DNA of 64,000 nt, from contig CM065652.1 in the NCBI GenBank assembly GCA_033220425.1, positions 3,286,001 to 3,350,000 on the forward strand, written 5' to 3'. This DNA is from Lepraria neglecta. Taxonomy: Eukaryota; Ascomycota; Lecanoromycetes; Lecanorales; Stereocaulaceae. The position numbers and the translations under genes were made by a program. The notes below the pieces were generated by a model. It ran no database searches. It was not told the origin of the DNA and was given only the letters and a program-made list of their open reading frames with translations. Below, one piece after another: positions 23,434 through 34,200 of the stretch (position 1 is the first letter of the stretch; the number at the start of each line of letters is the position of its first letter).

Positions 23434-24663
23434 GCCTCGGGAACCACAGACTTGGCCGAACCAAACAGCAGAGATTTAAACGGATGGTCCTTTGAGGAGC
23501 GGACTTCTCCGCCATTTTTGAAATAGCTGGATTCAATTGCTCATATATGTATGCAAACTTGGACCAAGGAGCTCGCCTTTCGAAATTAGGGAAAGTCACA
23601 GCAACTCCTTCAGGACTCCAATTAGGACTAATTAAGGAGGAACCACCCTGACAATGCGGGCCTTAATATCCAAGCGTGGAATGATATTCAGCTGGTTGTA
23701 TCTGGAATTATTGAAGACGTCCGCTGCGAGGTAGTTTCGTCTGGGCTCCACCGAAAGCTGGGAGTGAGGATTGAGATTCTCTAGGCTGTATAGCTAAGGA
23801 ACGACGAGACGCTCGCGAGAGACGACGGGTGCTTGACTTGCTTGCGGGTTCCATGGAGCTTGAGGTATTCGGAACGCCCAGGGAAGGGCTTCCTGAGGAA
23901 ATTCATCTCTGTATCGTCTACTAGAACGTAGACTACCAGTGACTTGTTGAGACAGCGGATTTGCATTACTGGGGAAGCGTGTCCATGAGATTAGTATACA
24001 CATAGGGTAGGTAGAAAACATCATTTCGCAATTACACAACCCTTCAGTCTGGACCTTTTTTCTCTGGGATATTGATTTGAAAGCAAAAACATTGTTTCAT
24101 TTAATTTATCTATCTACACGCAGTGGCGTTGTACAGCTAAGCTAACTAGGTATCGCCCGCTGAATGACATACAACCAACTACTCTTTTCCTGTGACGCGC
24201 CAGTGACCTTAATCAAACATGCTAAGGTGATGAGGTGTACAAAGACCAAGTCCCTCAAATAGCAAAAGAAATTTAGACCTCGAACCTGCCATGATCGCCT
24301 GTTGAGAGTCTTAGGGGTCCGTTGGTGGAAAAGTAACGCCGTGGGTGATGATGCCTCCTCCAAGTAATCTGAGGGTGGTGGCGACAGCGACGGTGATGGC
24401 GATGACGGCGAGTCCGAACACGATGATAGCAAGGGTGATGGTGCAGTGGTAATCGTGCAGTAATGATGGTGATGGTGCAATAGTGACAGTGCAATAACGA
24501 TGGTGCAGTGGTGGTGGCAATAGCGTTGATGATGTTGGGAATGGGGATGGTGATGGTGACATGTGAGATTCCGATACAGAGAAATGCAGCTAACGTCCTT
24601 GAATGATTTCGAAGCTCCATTCCTTTGATGACCGGATCGGTGTCGGCGACGTGGATGGCAGTG
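23434..24663. other. Intergenic, 1.2 kb with GATG-rich repeat
   Basis: No gene recognised. It would be the place to look for missing CENP-Q-like 3' exons; a plus frame at about 23660-23790 stays open but resembles nothing known. The right part holds the repeat listed separately. Confidence 0.45.
24335..24565. repeat. Imperfect (GGTGATG/GATGGT)n repetitive tract
   Basis: About 230 bp are dominated by ggtgatg, gatggtg and gtgcagtggt units, degenerate but clearly tandem-like. The many His-rich minus-strand open frames here come from this composition and are not genes. Confidence 0.8.
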
Positions 24664-25329
24664 TTAAATCAGCATCATGGCAACGGGAGCCCGCTGTGGA
24701 TATCCCTGAGGTCTTGCGTTTCTGAGCTCTGCGAGGCACCGGTCGATGCGGTCCTGGAGTCTGTCGTTGTCTTTCTTAATCCACTCGAGCCAGTTGGCTC
24801 CACTGTCGAAGATTTTGGCTTCGCTGTTCTGTTTGGTGGTGCCATCCTTGAATGATTCCGGCACGAACTCTTTGAAGCGCTCTAATGCTTCAGCTCGCCT
24901 GTTACGCCGTCTGGCCTCTCCTTCCTTGTGGTTGTACTTCTTGTCATCCGCGGACAAGAGAGTGCGGGCCTTGCGAACGCCCTGGGGTCTCGATGAGTTT
25001 GAGCTTTGAGACTTGCCAGATTTCTTGGATTTCGATGGAATTGGTTGACAGGCATTGGTACCGGGTGAGTTGGTAGGAATTGTAACCTGTTGTTGGAGAT
25101 GATGAAGGTGGTGGCTTTGCGGGTTAGATTGCAAGGCAGGCTGGGTTTCAATGATGGGTTGGGCCTCCTGGAGCTCGACGCCAGTGATGGAGACTCCATA
25201 GGAGGTTTGAAAGGTTGTTAGTTCTGGGTAAGCATAATGATTCGCGGTAAGCATGTTCTCGGGAGCCGGAAACATGTTGTACTCAGGAAAGAGTTCTTCC
25301 GTACTTGAACAGTAGCCTTGAGAAGTCAT
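24664..25329 (-). CDS. Putative bHLH-like DNA-binding protein
   Basis: Single-exon protein of 221 aa starting at the ATG at 25329. The N-terminal half is Gln/Pro/Ser-rich (a possible activation region). A basic stretch, SKSKKSGKSQ.. and RPQGVRKARTLL, precedes NHKEGEARRRNRRAEALERFKEFVPESF, which looks like a basic region plus helix 1. A loop with TTKQNSEAKIFDSGANWLEWIKK and a leucine-spaced helix (NDRLQDRIDRCLAELRN) would be helix 2 and a zipper-like extension. The canonical bHLH HxxxE contact is not obvious, so the DNA-binding call is an inference. A TA-repeat sits upstream at about 25474. Confidence 0.6.
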   Translation of the reverse strand: MTSQGYCSSTEELFPEYNMFPAPENMLTANHYAYPELTTFQTSYGVSITGVELQEAQPIIETQPALQSNPQSHHLHHLQQQVTIPTNSPGTNACQPIPSKSKKSGKSQSSNSSRPQGVRKARTLLSADDKKYNHKEGEARRRNRRAEALERFKEFVPESFKDGTTKQNSEAKIFDSGANWLEWIKKDNDRLQDRIDRCLAELRNARPQGYPQRAPVAMMLI

Positions 25330-25473
25330 AATGAATAGTAGTAGTGTAGTGATGATAGAATGGTAATATTCAAAAGCAGTTAGTCGTTCAGAGTGAGTTT
25401 TGCTTTATGGGTGTGTAGAAGTTGTGGGAGCAGTATGAAAGAGCGAGCGTACCTGGCACAGGCGGGAGAGTAT

Positions 25474-25486
25474 ATATATATATATC
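25474..25486. promoter_or_regulatory. (TA)n tract upstream of the bHLH-like gene
   Basis: A run of six to seven TA units lies about 145 bp upstream of the ATG at 25329. It could serve as an AT-rich core promoter element for that minus-strand gene. Position and composition are the only support. Confidence 0.4.
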
Positions 25487-26201
25487 TTTTTTAATCACAT
25501 TTTTTAAGCAATGAGAGATTTCTAATGAATCATTCAGTTAGGCGTGCCCGTATCTTCGCAGCAGTATGATTGAGCTGGATTACGTAGATGTGACTTGGGT
25601 GTAGTCTGGATATTCGCATTATTTTGATTTTTGGGATGCCTGCGATTGGACGCGATTAAGGTTTAGAGATCGGATAGATCCGTGACTAGCACTCTCTTCT
25701 GTTAGCGTCAAGGGCTTTTCCAGGAGGGTCATGCCGAGCCTTGCATACGCAACATCGAGAAGTTCATTCACTCCTTCGTCACTCCCGTCTGCACGTAAGG
25801 CATGCACGCCCATCTTGGTTCTTGGTTGAAATTGACGCCATTGCTCGGGAACAAGAATTACAGTCTTTCGGATTTGATATGCACGACTTCCATGTCAGAA
25901 ACATCCCATTCAACGCTGTGACGTACTCCCCCTTGGGTTCGCATGAGAGATATTTCATGAGAGATTTTGCGCACATCGATCCATGGTACGACATTCGTTA
26001 ATGGAGGCTTAAGTCAGGAACGCCTCGAAATAGTTCGCATATGAGAATTAGTTGCATGTGACTGCTCTTACCCTTCAAGGAATGGAGAAGAGAAAATATC
26101 GCCACTCCGTCTCAGCAAGCCTCCAGCTTCCACTAGCATTGTTCTTACCGTGAGTCATACGCCCCGAAATTTTTTGGAGTTAGTAGAATGCAATCCCATC
26201 C
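25487..26201. other. Intergenic with a weak 86-codon open frame
   Basis: A plus frame at 25741-26001 contains a passage (SFGFDMHDFHVRNIPFNAVTYSPLG) that reads more like protein than the surroundings, and a GTAAGG..ACAG pair at 25796-25863 could be an intron. I could not extend it into a supported gene; it may be a fragment or chance. Confidence 0.35.
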
Positions 26202-27891
26202 ATGCAGATGCCAAGCTGTTCTAGAACATTGAGCGCCTTCCTAACCAAAGCGATTGATATTAGGGCATTGAGAGCGTACGGCCTCGCATATATTTCCACT
26301 ACTGGCCCAAGGCTGTTCAATTTGCTTCTATACTTATACCGAAAGAAGTCTGCAAGGCACAGCGTTCTATCATTTGTGAGTTTCCCATCTTTACTACTCT
26401 ATATTGCTGCTCCTGGCTTTGTGGTTTTGAAGAGACCGGTCTATTCAACGAAAACTGTCAAGATCTGCGCATGATTGGAATGAAATACATAGCTGATATA
26501 TCTAATGATTGATAGACATACAAGATCTTGAAAGGGTCATTGGCCATACGTAGATTTCCAACCTTTTGTGGTGCATTAGTTGGGGGATACACTTTTCTGC
26601 AAATACCTCTGCGCCTGGTCTACGACTACTGTTGCAGTATTGCCACAAGCAAGAACGGGAGATCGAGAAGACTTTACAATGCACGTCACGCAGTACCTCG
26701 ATTCGTCGCGGCACTGCTGTCATCATGGTTCAGCTTGCAGCTTCTGAATGGAACGAAGCCTGCTAAAGTCGACGAAACAGCATCGAATAAGATCCTAGGA
26801 GAATCCCAAGATCAGCCGGACGCGTCGTCCGAATCCAAGCTCAGCGTTCGCACAAATCGGGCAGATACTCAACCATCGACTCCTCTACTCGCAGGCAAAA
26901 CAATAGACCTCACAATCCTCGCCGTTGCCCGCGCTCTCGACACACTCATAGTCAATACATGGCGTCGTTCTCAATCCTCCAGATCCCCTACAAGAACCTC
27001 AAAAACCCTCTCCCGCCACACAGACACCCTCATGTTTGCACTCAGCTCCGGTACAATAATGTGGGCTTGGTTCTACCTTCCTAACCGCCTACCCCCAGCC
27101 TACAACAAATGGATCGCCTCAGCTGCCCAAGTCGACAGCCGCCTAATCAAACTCCTTCGCGAAACTCGTGCGGGGAGATTGATCTATGGAAAAGACACAG
27201 GCCATGCACCAATCTTGCAGAGCATGTGTACAGAATACGACTGGCCGTTAGAATGGGGCGATCCAGCAATCAAGATCCCGTTTCCCTGCGAAGTCGTGCA
27301 TATGGGCACCGGCCCATCTTGCCATTGGCACGCAGTTGTGCGGTTGACGCGGGCATTCAAATTCGCACTCGCCACCAACCTACCTCTCCAACTTCTAGTC
27401 AAATCCCGAAAACCCTCAATGCGAGCATTCAGAAGAGCATGTGAAGAAGCGATCCGCTCATCGGCCTTCCTAGGTGCATTCGTAGGACTCTTCTACTACG
27501 GCGTCTGCCTCTCTCGCACACGGCTGGGACCGAGGATATTTAGTCGCGATACGATCACCCCACAGATGTGGGATTCTGGGTTTTGTGTAGGGGCGGGATG
27601 TGTGCTTTGTGGATGGTCTATTTTGATTGAGGCGGAGAAGAGGAGGGAGGAATTGGCTATGTTTGTGGCGCCGAGGGCGCTGGCTACGTGGCTGCCGAGG
27701 GAGTATGATGCTAAGGTGAGTTTCTTTGCAGGGTGATTTTGGGGTGGATGGGGCTAATTTTGAAGCAGTACTTTTGGAGAGAAAAAGCAGCGTTTTCAAT
27801 AAGCACAGCTGTGCTGTTCACCCTGGCTCATGAAGACCCGAGGAAGGTTAGGGGTGTTTTGGGAAGGGTGTTGCATAGCGTATTACAATAA
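26202..27891 (+). CDS. Multi-pass membrane protein, TMEM135-like
   Basis: Exons 26202-26375, 26525-27715 and 27769-27891 give 495 aa. Features include hydrophobic segments around FLTKAIDIRALRAYGLAYI, CGALVGGYTFLQIPLRLVYDY, FVAALLSSWFSLQLL, the TLMFALSSGTIMWAWFYLP segment, AFLGAFVGLFYYGVCLS and FCVGAGCVLCGWSILI, plus the family-like RRFPTFCGALVGG and SRHTDTLMFALSSG. A Cys-rich soluble loop (SMCTEYDWPLEWGDP, VVHMGTGPSCHWHAV) lies between the last membrane pairs. This order resembles fungal proteins related to TMEM135, linked elsewhere to peroxisomes and mitochondria; localisation here is inference. Intron 1 is 149 nt, longer than its neighbours, and an extra upstream exon cannot be excluded. 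Confidence 0.7.
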
Positions 27892-28383
27892 TCTAGCATG
27901 CACTTAGAGCAGTAATTCCATTTACTACTTGAATGATCTTTAAGGTCTTTACCCTCCACGCCTCGCATGCGAGCAGTGATTCCCTACGGAGGAGTGCGTG
28001 CACGGAGTCAACCAAGGACTCCCTAATGAAGCGTGAATGGCTGCTTGCGAAACCCTTGGGCATAGCATAACGCTCTAGCCTTCTGGATTTCGAACAAGCT
28101 GTAGTTCTTCGCAGATAGACTAATCGGCACAACATTGAAAAGGGTCGTGACAACTTAAAGTTTTGCGTTTGCAGGCTGCCAGAGCTCAAGTGACAACCCG
28201 CGAATCAGCTATGGGATAAGCTTGAGATGCAGAAGCATAGCAAAGCAGCTGAGATGGTGGCTAACGATGTCAATATGCTTAGCACCTGTACTCCGTATAA
28301 ACATTGTCGAATGGATCTATTAGTACTTGAGCTTGTAGCAATGGTCTTTCAGCGTCAAGAGCCAGAAGCGCTTCCATTTTGTT
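27892..28383. other. Convergent 3' region between membrane protein and RING-CH genes
   Basis: The two flanking genes converge on this 492-bp stretch. No gene seen. Confidence 0.45.
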
Positions 28384-29456
28384 CTATTCCTCATCATCGT
28401 CATCGTTGTTGTCACCGGCAACATCCATGACCCGTTCTCCTGCTTTCTCTAGCGTACGGCGACTCCAAGCACGAACTCCTTTATAAACACCCTGCATGCT
28501 AGGTCAGCGATTGATGCCTAGAAATGCAAACCGGTATAACTCACCCAGAGAAATGTGCCGATACCGATAAGAACGACGATCCAGCTAATGCTCGCTAGCC
28601 GATCCCTCCCAGTATTCCCAGAACGCCCACCCCCACTTATAATTCCAGAGCTTCTAAGATTCCACCACTGCCACGGCGAAAGGGCGAACAGAACCTTGAC
28701 GAAGCTCAGTAACCCTAAGGAAGCCAGCCCTTTGATGAAATGTTCCGTCCAGGTAGGTACGTCGTCATCACTAAATATGGGCTCGATTTTCTGTCCAACC
28801 TTCGAAAGCGGAGACGTCGAAATGACCGAATACGGATCAACGTAAAGATTGATAATAGGATCGGCGACGAAGCCCATAACGAACAGTGCCACAAAGAAGA
28901 TCGAGATGGTTAGAACGACTTGTGTTCCCTTGCTGCTAATCCATCTCCCCCACTGCAGGCGCTCTAATCGATACCGGAAACCACAGGTGGGACACTGCCA
29001 ATAGTTCCTCTTTCCATATCCAGGGTCTGCATGCCGCCATGCTTGCAGACATCCTTCATGTACGTATTTTGAGGAGCCTTTGCATTTGCACGGGCGGAGT
29101 AGGCGGCCGGATTCTGCGTCTTGGGATTCATATGTAACAGAGGGACAAGGTTGGAAGATGCCGGGGACGCTTTCTGAGGGTGGGTGGAATGTTGGATTGA
29201 CTGTTTCGAGACAGATGCGGCAGGTTCGTGGGGGCCAGTGCCTTCGAGGCTTGGGAGTGTTGCCTTGAGGCTGTTGGAGGGGTTCTTGAGCCGGGCTTGG
29301 CTGTGGAGGGGCTTCTGGTGCTGTTGCAGGCTCTTCATGAAAATATCCAGGCATTTGCGAGCTATGTTGGCCAGCTGCGGTGGGATGGACAGGTGGTCCC
29401 CCAGCGCCCTCTGGCCAGCTCCATGATGGGTACGGAGAGAAGCCGGTGGAAGTCAT
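28384..29456 (-). CDS. Membrane RING-CH (MARCH-type) E3 ubiquitin ligase
   Basis: Probable E3 ligase acting on endomembrane proteins. Exons 28545-29456 and 28384-28491 give 339 aa; the 53-nt intron has a GTGAGT donor. A Pro/Gln-rich N-terminus (1-75) is followed by a C4HC3 RING-variant domain: CRIC, an insert, LLRPCKCKGSSKYVHEGCLQAW, YWQCPTCGFRY (about 82-165). Two membrane segments follow (VVLTISIFFVALFVMGFVA; a C-terminal one containing SWIVVLIGIGTFLW) with a hydrophobic stretch between them. The second exon adds a short tail ending in a run of Asp/Glu. The start at 29456 is the first ATG of the frame. It diverges from the proteasome subunit gene. Confidence 0.88.
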
Positions 29457-29819
29457 CCTGTGCCGGATTAATGATGGTGAAGAACAATAGGTCGAAGTCA
29501 ACCGGCTTTGAGCTCCCTATGCTTTCTCAAAGAGCGCCGTGTAAATATGAGATAAGACATGTCCCGCAAGGGATTAGTTATCAAGGTAAGGCGACGTTGC
29601 TCTTGTTCCACCAAGGGACTGATGAAAATGTGGCGCTAGCGGAGCTTGGAAACGCCGACGCCAAGCTTTGACGCGCCAGAGAGCTCTGCCTCAGAGCATC
29701 TAGAGCTCGACATTCTACAAACCTTCTACTCGTTTTGAGGACACCCCGCTGAAGAAGATTCGATATTCGAAAACACGTATGACCTGATAGTGTCCCTAAC
29801 ATTCCATCTCCATTTCGCC
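29457..29819. promoter_or_regulatory. Divergent promoter region, RING-CH ligase / proteasome alpha-2
   Basis: 363 bp between start codons. I looked for an exact Rpn4-type PACE site (GGTGGCAAA or its complement) and did not see one. Confidence 0.45.
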
Positions 29820-30882
29820 ATGGCGGACCGATATTCCTTCTCCCTTACAACCTTCTCCCCAAGGTAAGTCTTCATAGTCTTGCCGTCAGCGTAGCTCACT
29901 AACAGCCACACAGCGGAAAGCTTGTACAAATAGGTATGGCTGATTACTTATCTAAGCTTCGGTTCGAGCAGCAATAACAATTCTCAGAATATGCCCTGAA
30001 TGCTGTCAACCAAGGTGTCACCTCGCTCGGAATAAAAGGTGCGTTTCTACACAATGTCGAGAGTCTCCAGAATCAACCCGCTAACCTTGTTCCAAAAGCA
30101 ACAAATGGCATCGTCCTTGCCACTGAGAAGAAATCCTCATCCCCTCTAATCGACCCGCCATCGCTCTCCAAAGTCTCATTAATCACTCCCAACATCGGCA
30201 TGGTTTACTCAGGCATGGGACCCGATTACCGCGTGCTCGTCGATAAAGCCCGCAAAGTATCACACACAGGCTACAAACGCATCTATAACGAATACCCACC
30301 CACTCGGATCCTAGTTCAAGACGTTGCCCGCGTGATGCAAGAAGCAACCCAATCCGGTGGTGTACGTCCATACGGCGTCTCGCTCCTAATAGCAGGATGG
30401 GACGACGGCGTGGAGCCCGAAACACAAGAACTTGCGGACGAAGGGCTGGAAACGGATGCAGAGAAGAAGAAGGCGAGTGGGAAGACAGGGGGCATATTGA
30501 AGGGAGGACCGAGCTTGTATCAGGTTGACCCCAGTGGGAGTTATTTCCCTTGGAAGGCGACGGCTATTGGGAAGAGTGCTACGAGTGCGAAGACATTCTT
30601 GGAGAAGAGGTATAAGGATGATTTGGAGCTGGAGGATGCGGTGCATATTGCGCTGTTAACGCTGAAGGAGACGATTGAAGGGGAGATGAATGGGGAGACT
30701 ATTGAGATTGGTAAGCGGAGCTATTAATTTGGAAGTATTTTAAGTGCTGACCATATGACTTAGGTATTGTTGGTGCACCGGCAGACCATCTCCTGGGGTA
30801 TGAGGGGGCCGAGGGAGCGGTGGGACCCAGATTCCGAAAGCTGAGCAAGGCTGAAATAGAAGACTACCTGACGAATCTGTAA
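29820..30882 (+). CDS. PRE8: 20S proteasome subunit alpha-2
   Basis: Non-catalytic outer-ring subunit of the 20S proteasome. Five exons, 29820-29863, 29914-29933 (20 nt), 29988-30038, 30099-30710 and 30764-30882, give 281 aa. The spliced N-terminus [20 protein letters not shown].. then [18 protein letters not shown] is the proteasome alpha signature. Further landmarks are [25 protein letters not shown]-type text (here [13 protein letters not shown]), [35 protein letters not shown] and [25 protein letters not shown]. An acidic/basic insert ([19 protein letters not shown]) explains the length over about 250 aa and is common in fungal orthologues. The 20-nt second exon is required for the signature. 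Confidence 0.95.
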
Positions 30883-31289
30883 TGCCGAGCGGTATGAGTG
30901 CATTGCCTTCATTATTTAGCATTGAAATGGAGCCGTCGGTGCAATGGAAACGCATTCTTTTTATGCCGTAATTGAAGTCGTAGATTTGTCACGTTAAAAG
31001 CCAAGAGAGCTTTCTGTTGTACTCTTTCTGCTTCCCTCGAGCGGCACATCCACTAATTTCTGCTCTCATCGAGCAGTGCAGCCTAACTTCCGGCTCCGTT
31101 GAAGCGGGGATTCTCTACCTTCTGTTGCTTCAGTCGGATGATAATCCTGACATCCAACAACCGACATTACAGTCTCGAATAGGTTAGCGTTCTTGAAGAC
31201 TTACCTAACTAACATCTCCATCAATAGACTTTCCGACTTGAATTGCTAGCTTAAGCCTAAGCCTTTGCTGTGATCTCTGCGGCTCAGCA
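30883..31289. other. Promoter region of the Dicer-like gene
   Basis: 407 bp between proteasome alpha-2 and DCL2, both on the plus strand. No gene seen. Confidence 0.45.
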
Positions 31290-34200
31290 ATGGCATTTGC
31301 ACCGCCATCTTTGCAGGAAACAGGTGTAGATGTCAATGAGGGGCAGCACGCGTTGTTCAACAATGGCAGCTCCGTTCCAAAGGATGGACTGCATGGTAGG
31401 GCATACCAGTATGAGATGCTTGAAGAGAGCATGAAGAGAAACATCATCATAGCTGCTGAGACTGGATCTGGGAAAACTTTGATGTTACAGCCCTCGTCCC
31501 AAAAGAAGGCCGTGTTCTGAATTAAAGCCAGAGCAATTCTACGAATTCAGGAGGAGCTAGAGCGATGTCCTCCAGAAAAGGTGCGGAGCCCAGCTTCCTA
31601 GTCTTGCTCGATACAGAGTTTCTAACACCATCGACTAGTTCGTCTGGTTCTGTGTCCCTACCGTTGCTCTTGCAGTACAACAACATCATGCCATTTCTAT
31701 TCAGCTGCCTGCCTTTCAAGCACGAGTACTCTCTGGAGCAGACAACGTCGATTTCTGGACTGAGGCGTGGATCTGGGACGACATTCTCAAGGATATACGT
31801 ATTGTTGTTTCTACGCATCAGGTGCGAATCTAAAGCTGATGATGGATGGCTTTGGTATGCTGACAAACTAGGTACTCTTGGAAGCACTTGGCCACGGCTT
31901 TGTACGGATGAAACAACTGGCTTTGATGGTGTTCGATGAGGGTATTCCACAACCTCAAGTCCTCCTCAAAGTTTCTTGCTGAGATCTGTATGCAGCACAC
32001 TCTTGTATTGGCAATCATCCATCGAGCAGAATCTTGCGTGACTTCTACCATCGTTCTGATGTAGAGCAAAGACCTGCTATTATGGGCCTGACCGCAAGCC
32101 CGGTCGTAAAAAATCATGTCGGAACCCTCGGGTGGGTATGCCCCTTTGTGTATGCCTAATTACATTAATTAATCCGATGGCAGAAAACTTGAGTCCAATC
32201 TTAATGCTATTGCTAAGACTCCGAAGCTTCATCGTGATGAACTGCTCCAATACGTCCACCAGCCTGACTTGATTAAGCTGACATATCCGGCAAATAGCCC
32301 CGACCTTGTGGCTTCCCTGGCACTGAGTAGTCTAAAGACATTGTACGAAGGCCTTGATTTCTACCAGGATCCATGGATAATCAAGATGCAGTCGGATCCG
32401 AGCACGCGCCAGTCGAGAGCCTACCAAAAGGCTATGATCAGCCACAAGACGTAAGACCGGCTTCCTGATATTCTATCTAGGTCTTCAAAGATCCCTAGCG
32501 CTGAAATTGACGCAGATATTGCCATGACCAGATCAAAGGCCTGTACGACAAGGCCGTGGCTGTTCATAACGAGCTAGGTGCATCGGCCGCTGATTACTAT
32601 ATACACCAATGCATCCAAAAATTTCAACGCGGAGCGGCCGAAGGTTCTTTTGTGGTAGAAGGCATGGAGGACAACGAGAAAAAGTACTTGCGGAAGAAGT
32701 TTAGTGAAGTCCAGACCCCTAACCAAGAGGTAGCCGTATTGGGCTACAACCCACTTCTTACACCAAAGGTGCAAAAACTATTCGATTTTCTTCGAGAGGA
32801 GGAGCTAGAAAACTTCTCGGGGCTAGTGTTTGTGCAGACGAGAGCTGAAGTTGCTGTGCTTTCCCATCTGCTCGCCGTACATCTCCCGAACTTTGCAGTC
32901 AGCACATTCGTGGGCGCATCTAGCTTCTCTGGCCGCAAGACCACAATTGGTGAGCTGGCGGATGTCAAGGAGCAGAGGACTACCTTAGACGACTTACGTC
33001 AAGGTAGGAAGAACCTGGTCGTTACTACTAATGCTCTTGAGGAAGGCATAGATGTCTCAGCATGTAATGTGGTCATTTGTTTTAACAAGCCTCCAAATCT
33101 GAAGTCATTCATACAGCGGAGGGGACGGGCAAGGAAGTCGACATCTAAGTTCGTGTTGATGTTTGAGGATGGCCCGAGCTCCGAAGCAGTATCGGCATGG
33201 CATAAGCTTGAAGACGCAATGAGAGAGCTGTACATGAATGATCTACGTGCGCTGCAAGAAGTCGAGACCCTAGAAGCTCAAGAGGATGACGGAAGGCGGG
33301 TACTTTCGAACGAGTCTACTGGGGCGAAGCTCACCCTTGATGATGCCCTACAGCATCTTTACCATTTCTGTGCCACACTACCGGCGACACCATACGTGGA
33401 CTTAAGCCCAATATTCACCTTTAAAGAGCACTCCTCTGGCCGCAGCTTAAAGACGATCTCGGCGAAAGTTGTTCTACCGAATTCTGTGGATGCTTCTCTT
33501 CGGGAAGCTTCTAGTGCGTGTCAATGGAAGACGGAGATTATGGCCAGAAGAGATGCGGCTTTCGAGGCTTACGCAGCTTTATACAAAGCTGGACTCGTGA
33601 ATGAGCACCTCTTGCCATTGGGTCATGTTGACGAAGATGTCGATGAAGCCTATACCGCTATCGAAAAGAGGCCTAGCCTTGTGGAGGTGTCCGAGCAGGT
33701 CAATCCATGGTTATCCGTAGCAGAGGCATGGCAGACTTTGGAAAAATTGACAGGGTCACTCGTTACAATTGAGCATGACGAGAACATAATAGCAGAAATG
33801 ATGATGCTTCTTCCTGGGGCGCTTCCGGATACCGCAGCATTCGAGCTCCACTGGGATGCGAAAACAACTTTTAGGGTCACTATTAAGCCAAATGCAACCA
33901 CAGCCGGCACAGCTGTTACAGCATCAGCTGCCCAATGCACATGCTTGATCCTTCAATCAATTTTCAAAGGCAAAATGGACCTCGATCGAAGAGACTTTAC
34001 CGCACTATTCATGCCTTACAGTGTGTCTGACCTCTCAGCGTGGATAGAGATGAACTCCGGTGTCGTCAGAGCCGATAGACTCTGCCAAAATGACCTCAAA
34101 GGCGGTGCTGGCCTTGTCAGAGACCCGACGCAGAACAGACTACTCTATGTCTTTCGTGACGTGAGGTATGCTTTCCTCGAGGACATTGGTCCTGATGGCC

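Noticed and set aside
24273-24620. His-rich minus-strand open frames of 75-115 codons.
   Set aside because: They are translations of a GATG-type repetitive tract in several frames at once, with no domain.
31484-32183. Dicer-like 2 looked like a pseudogene with many stops in its helicase.
   Set aside because: Every interruption falls inside a 48-65 nt GT-AG intron, and splicing restores all helicase motifs in phase.
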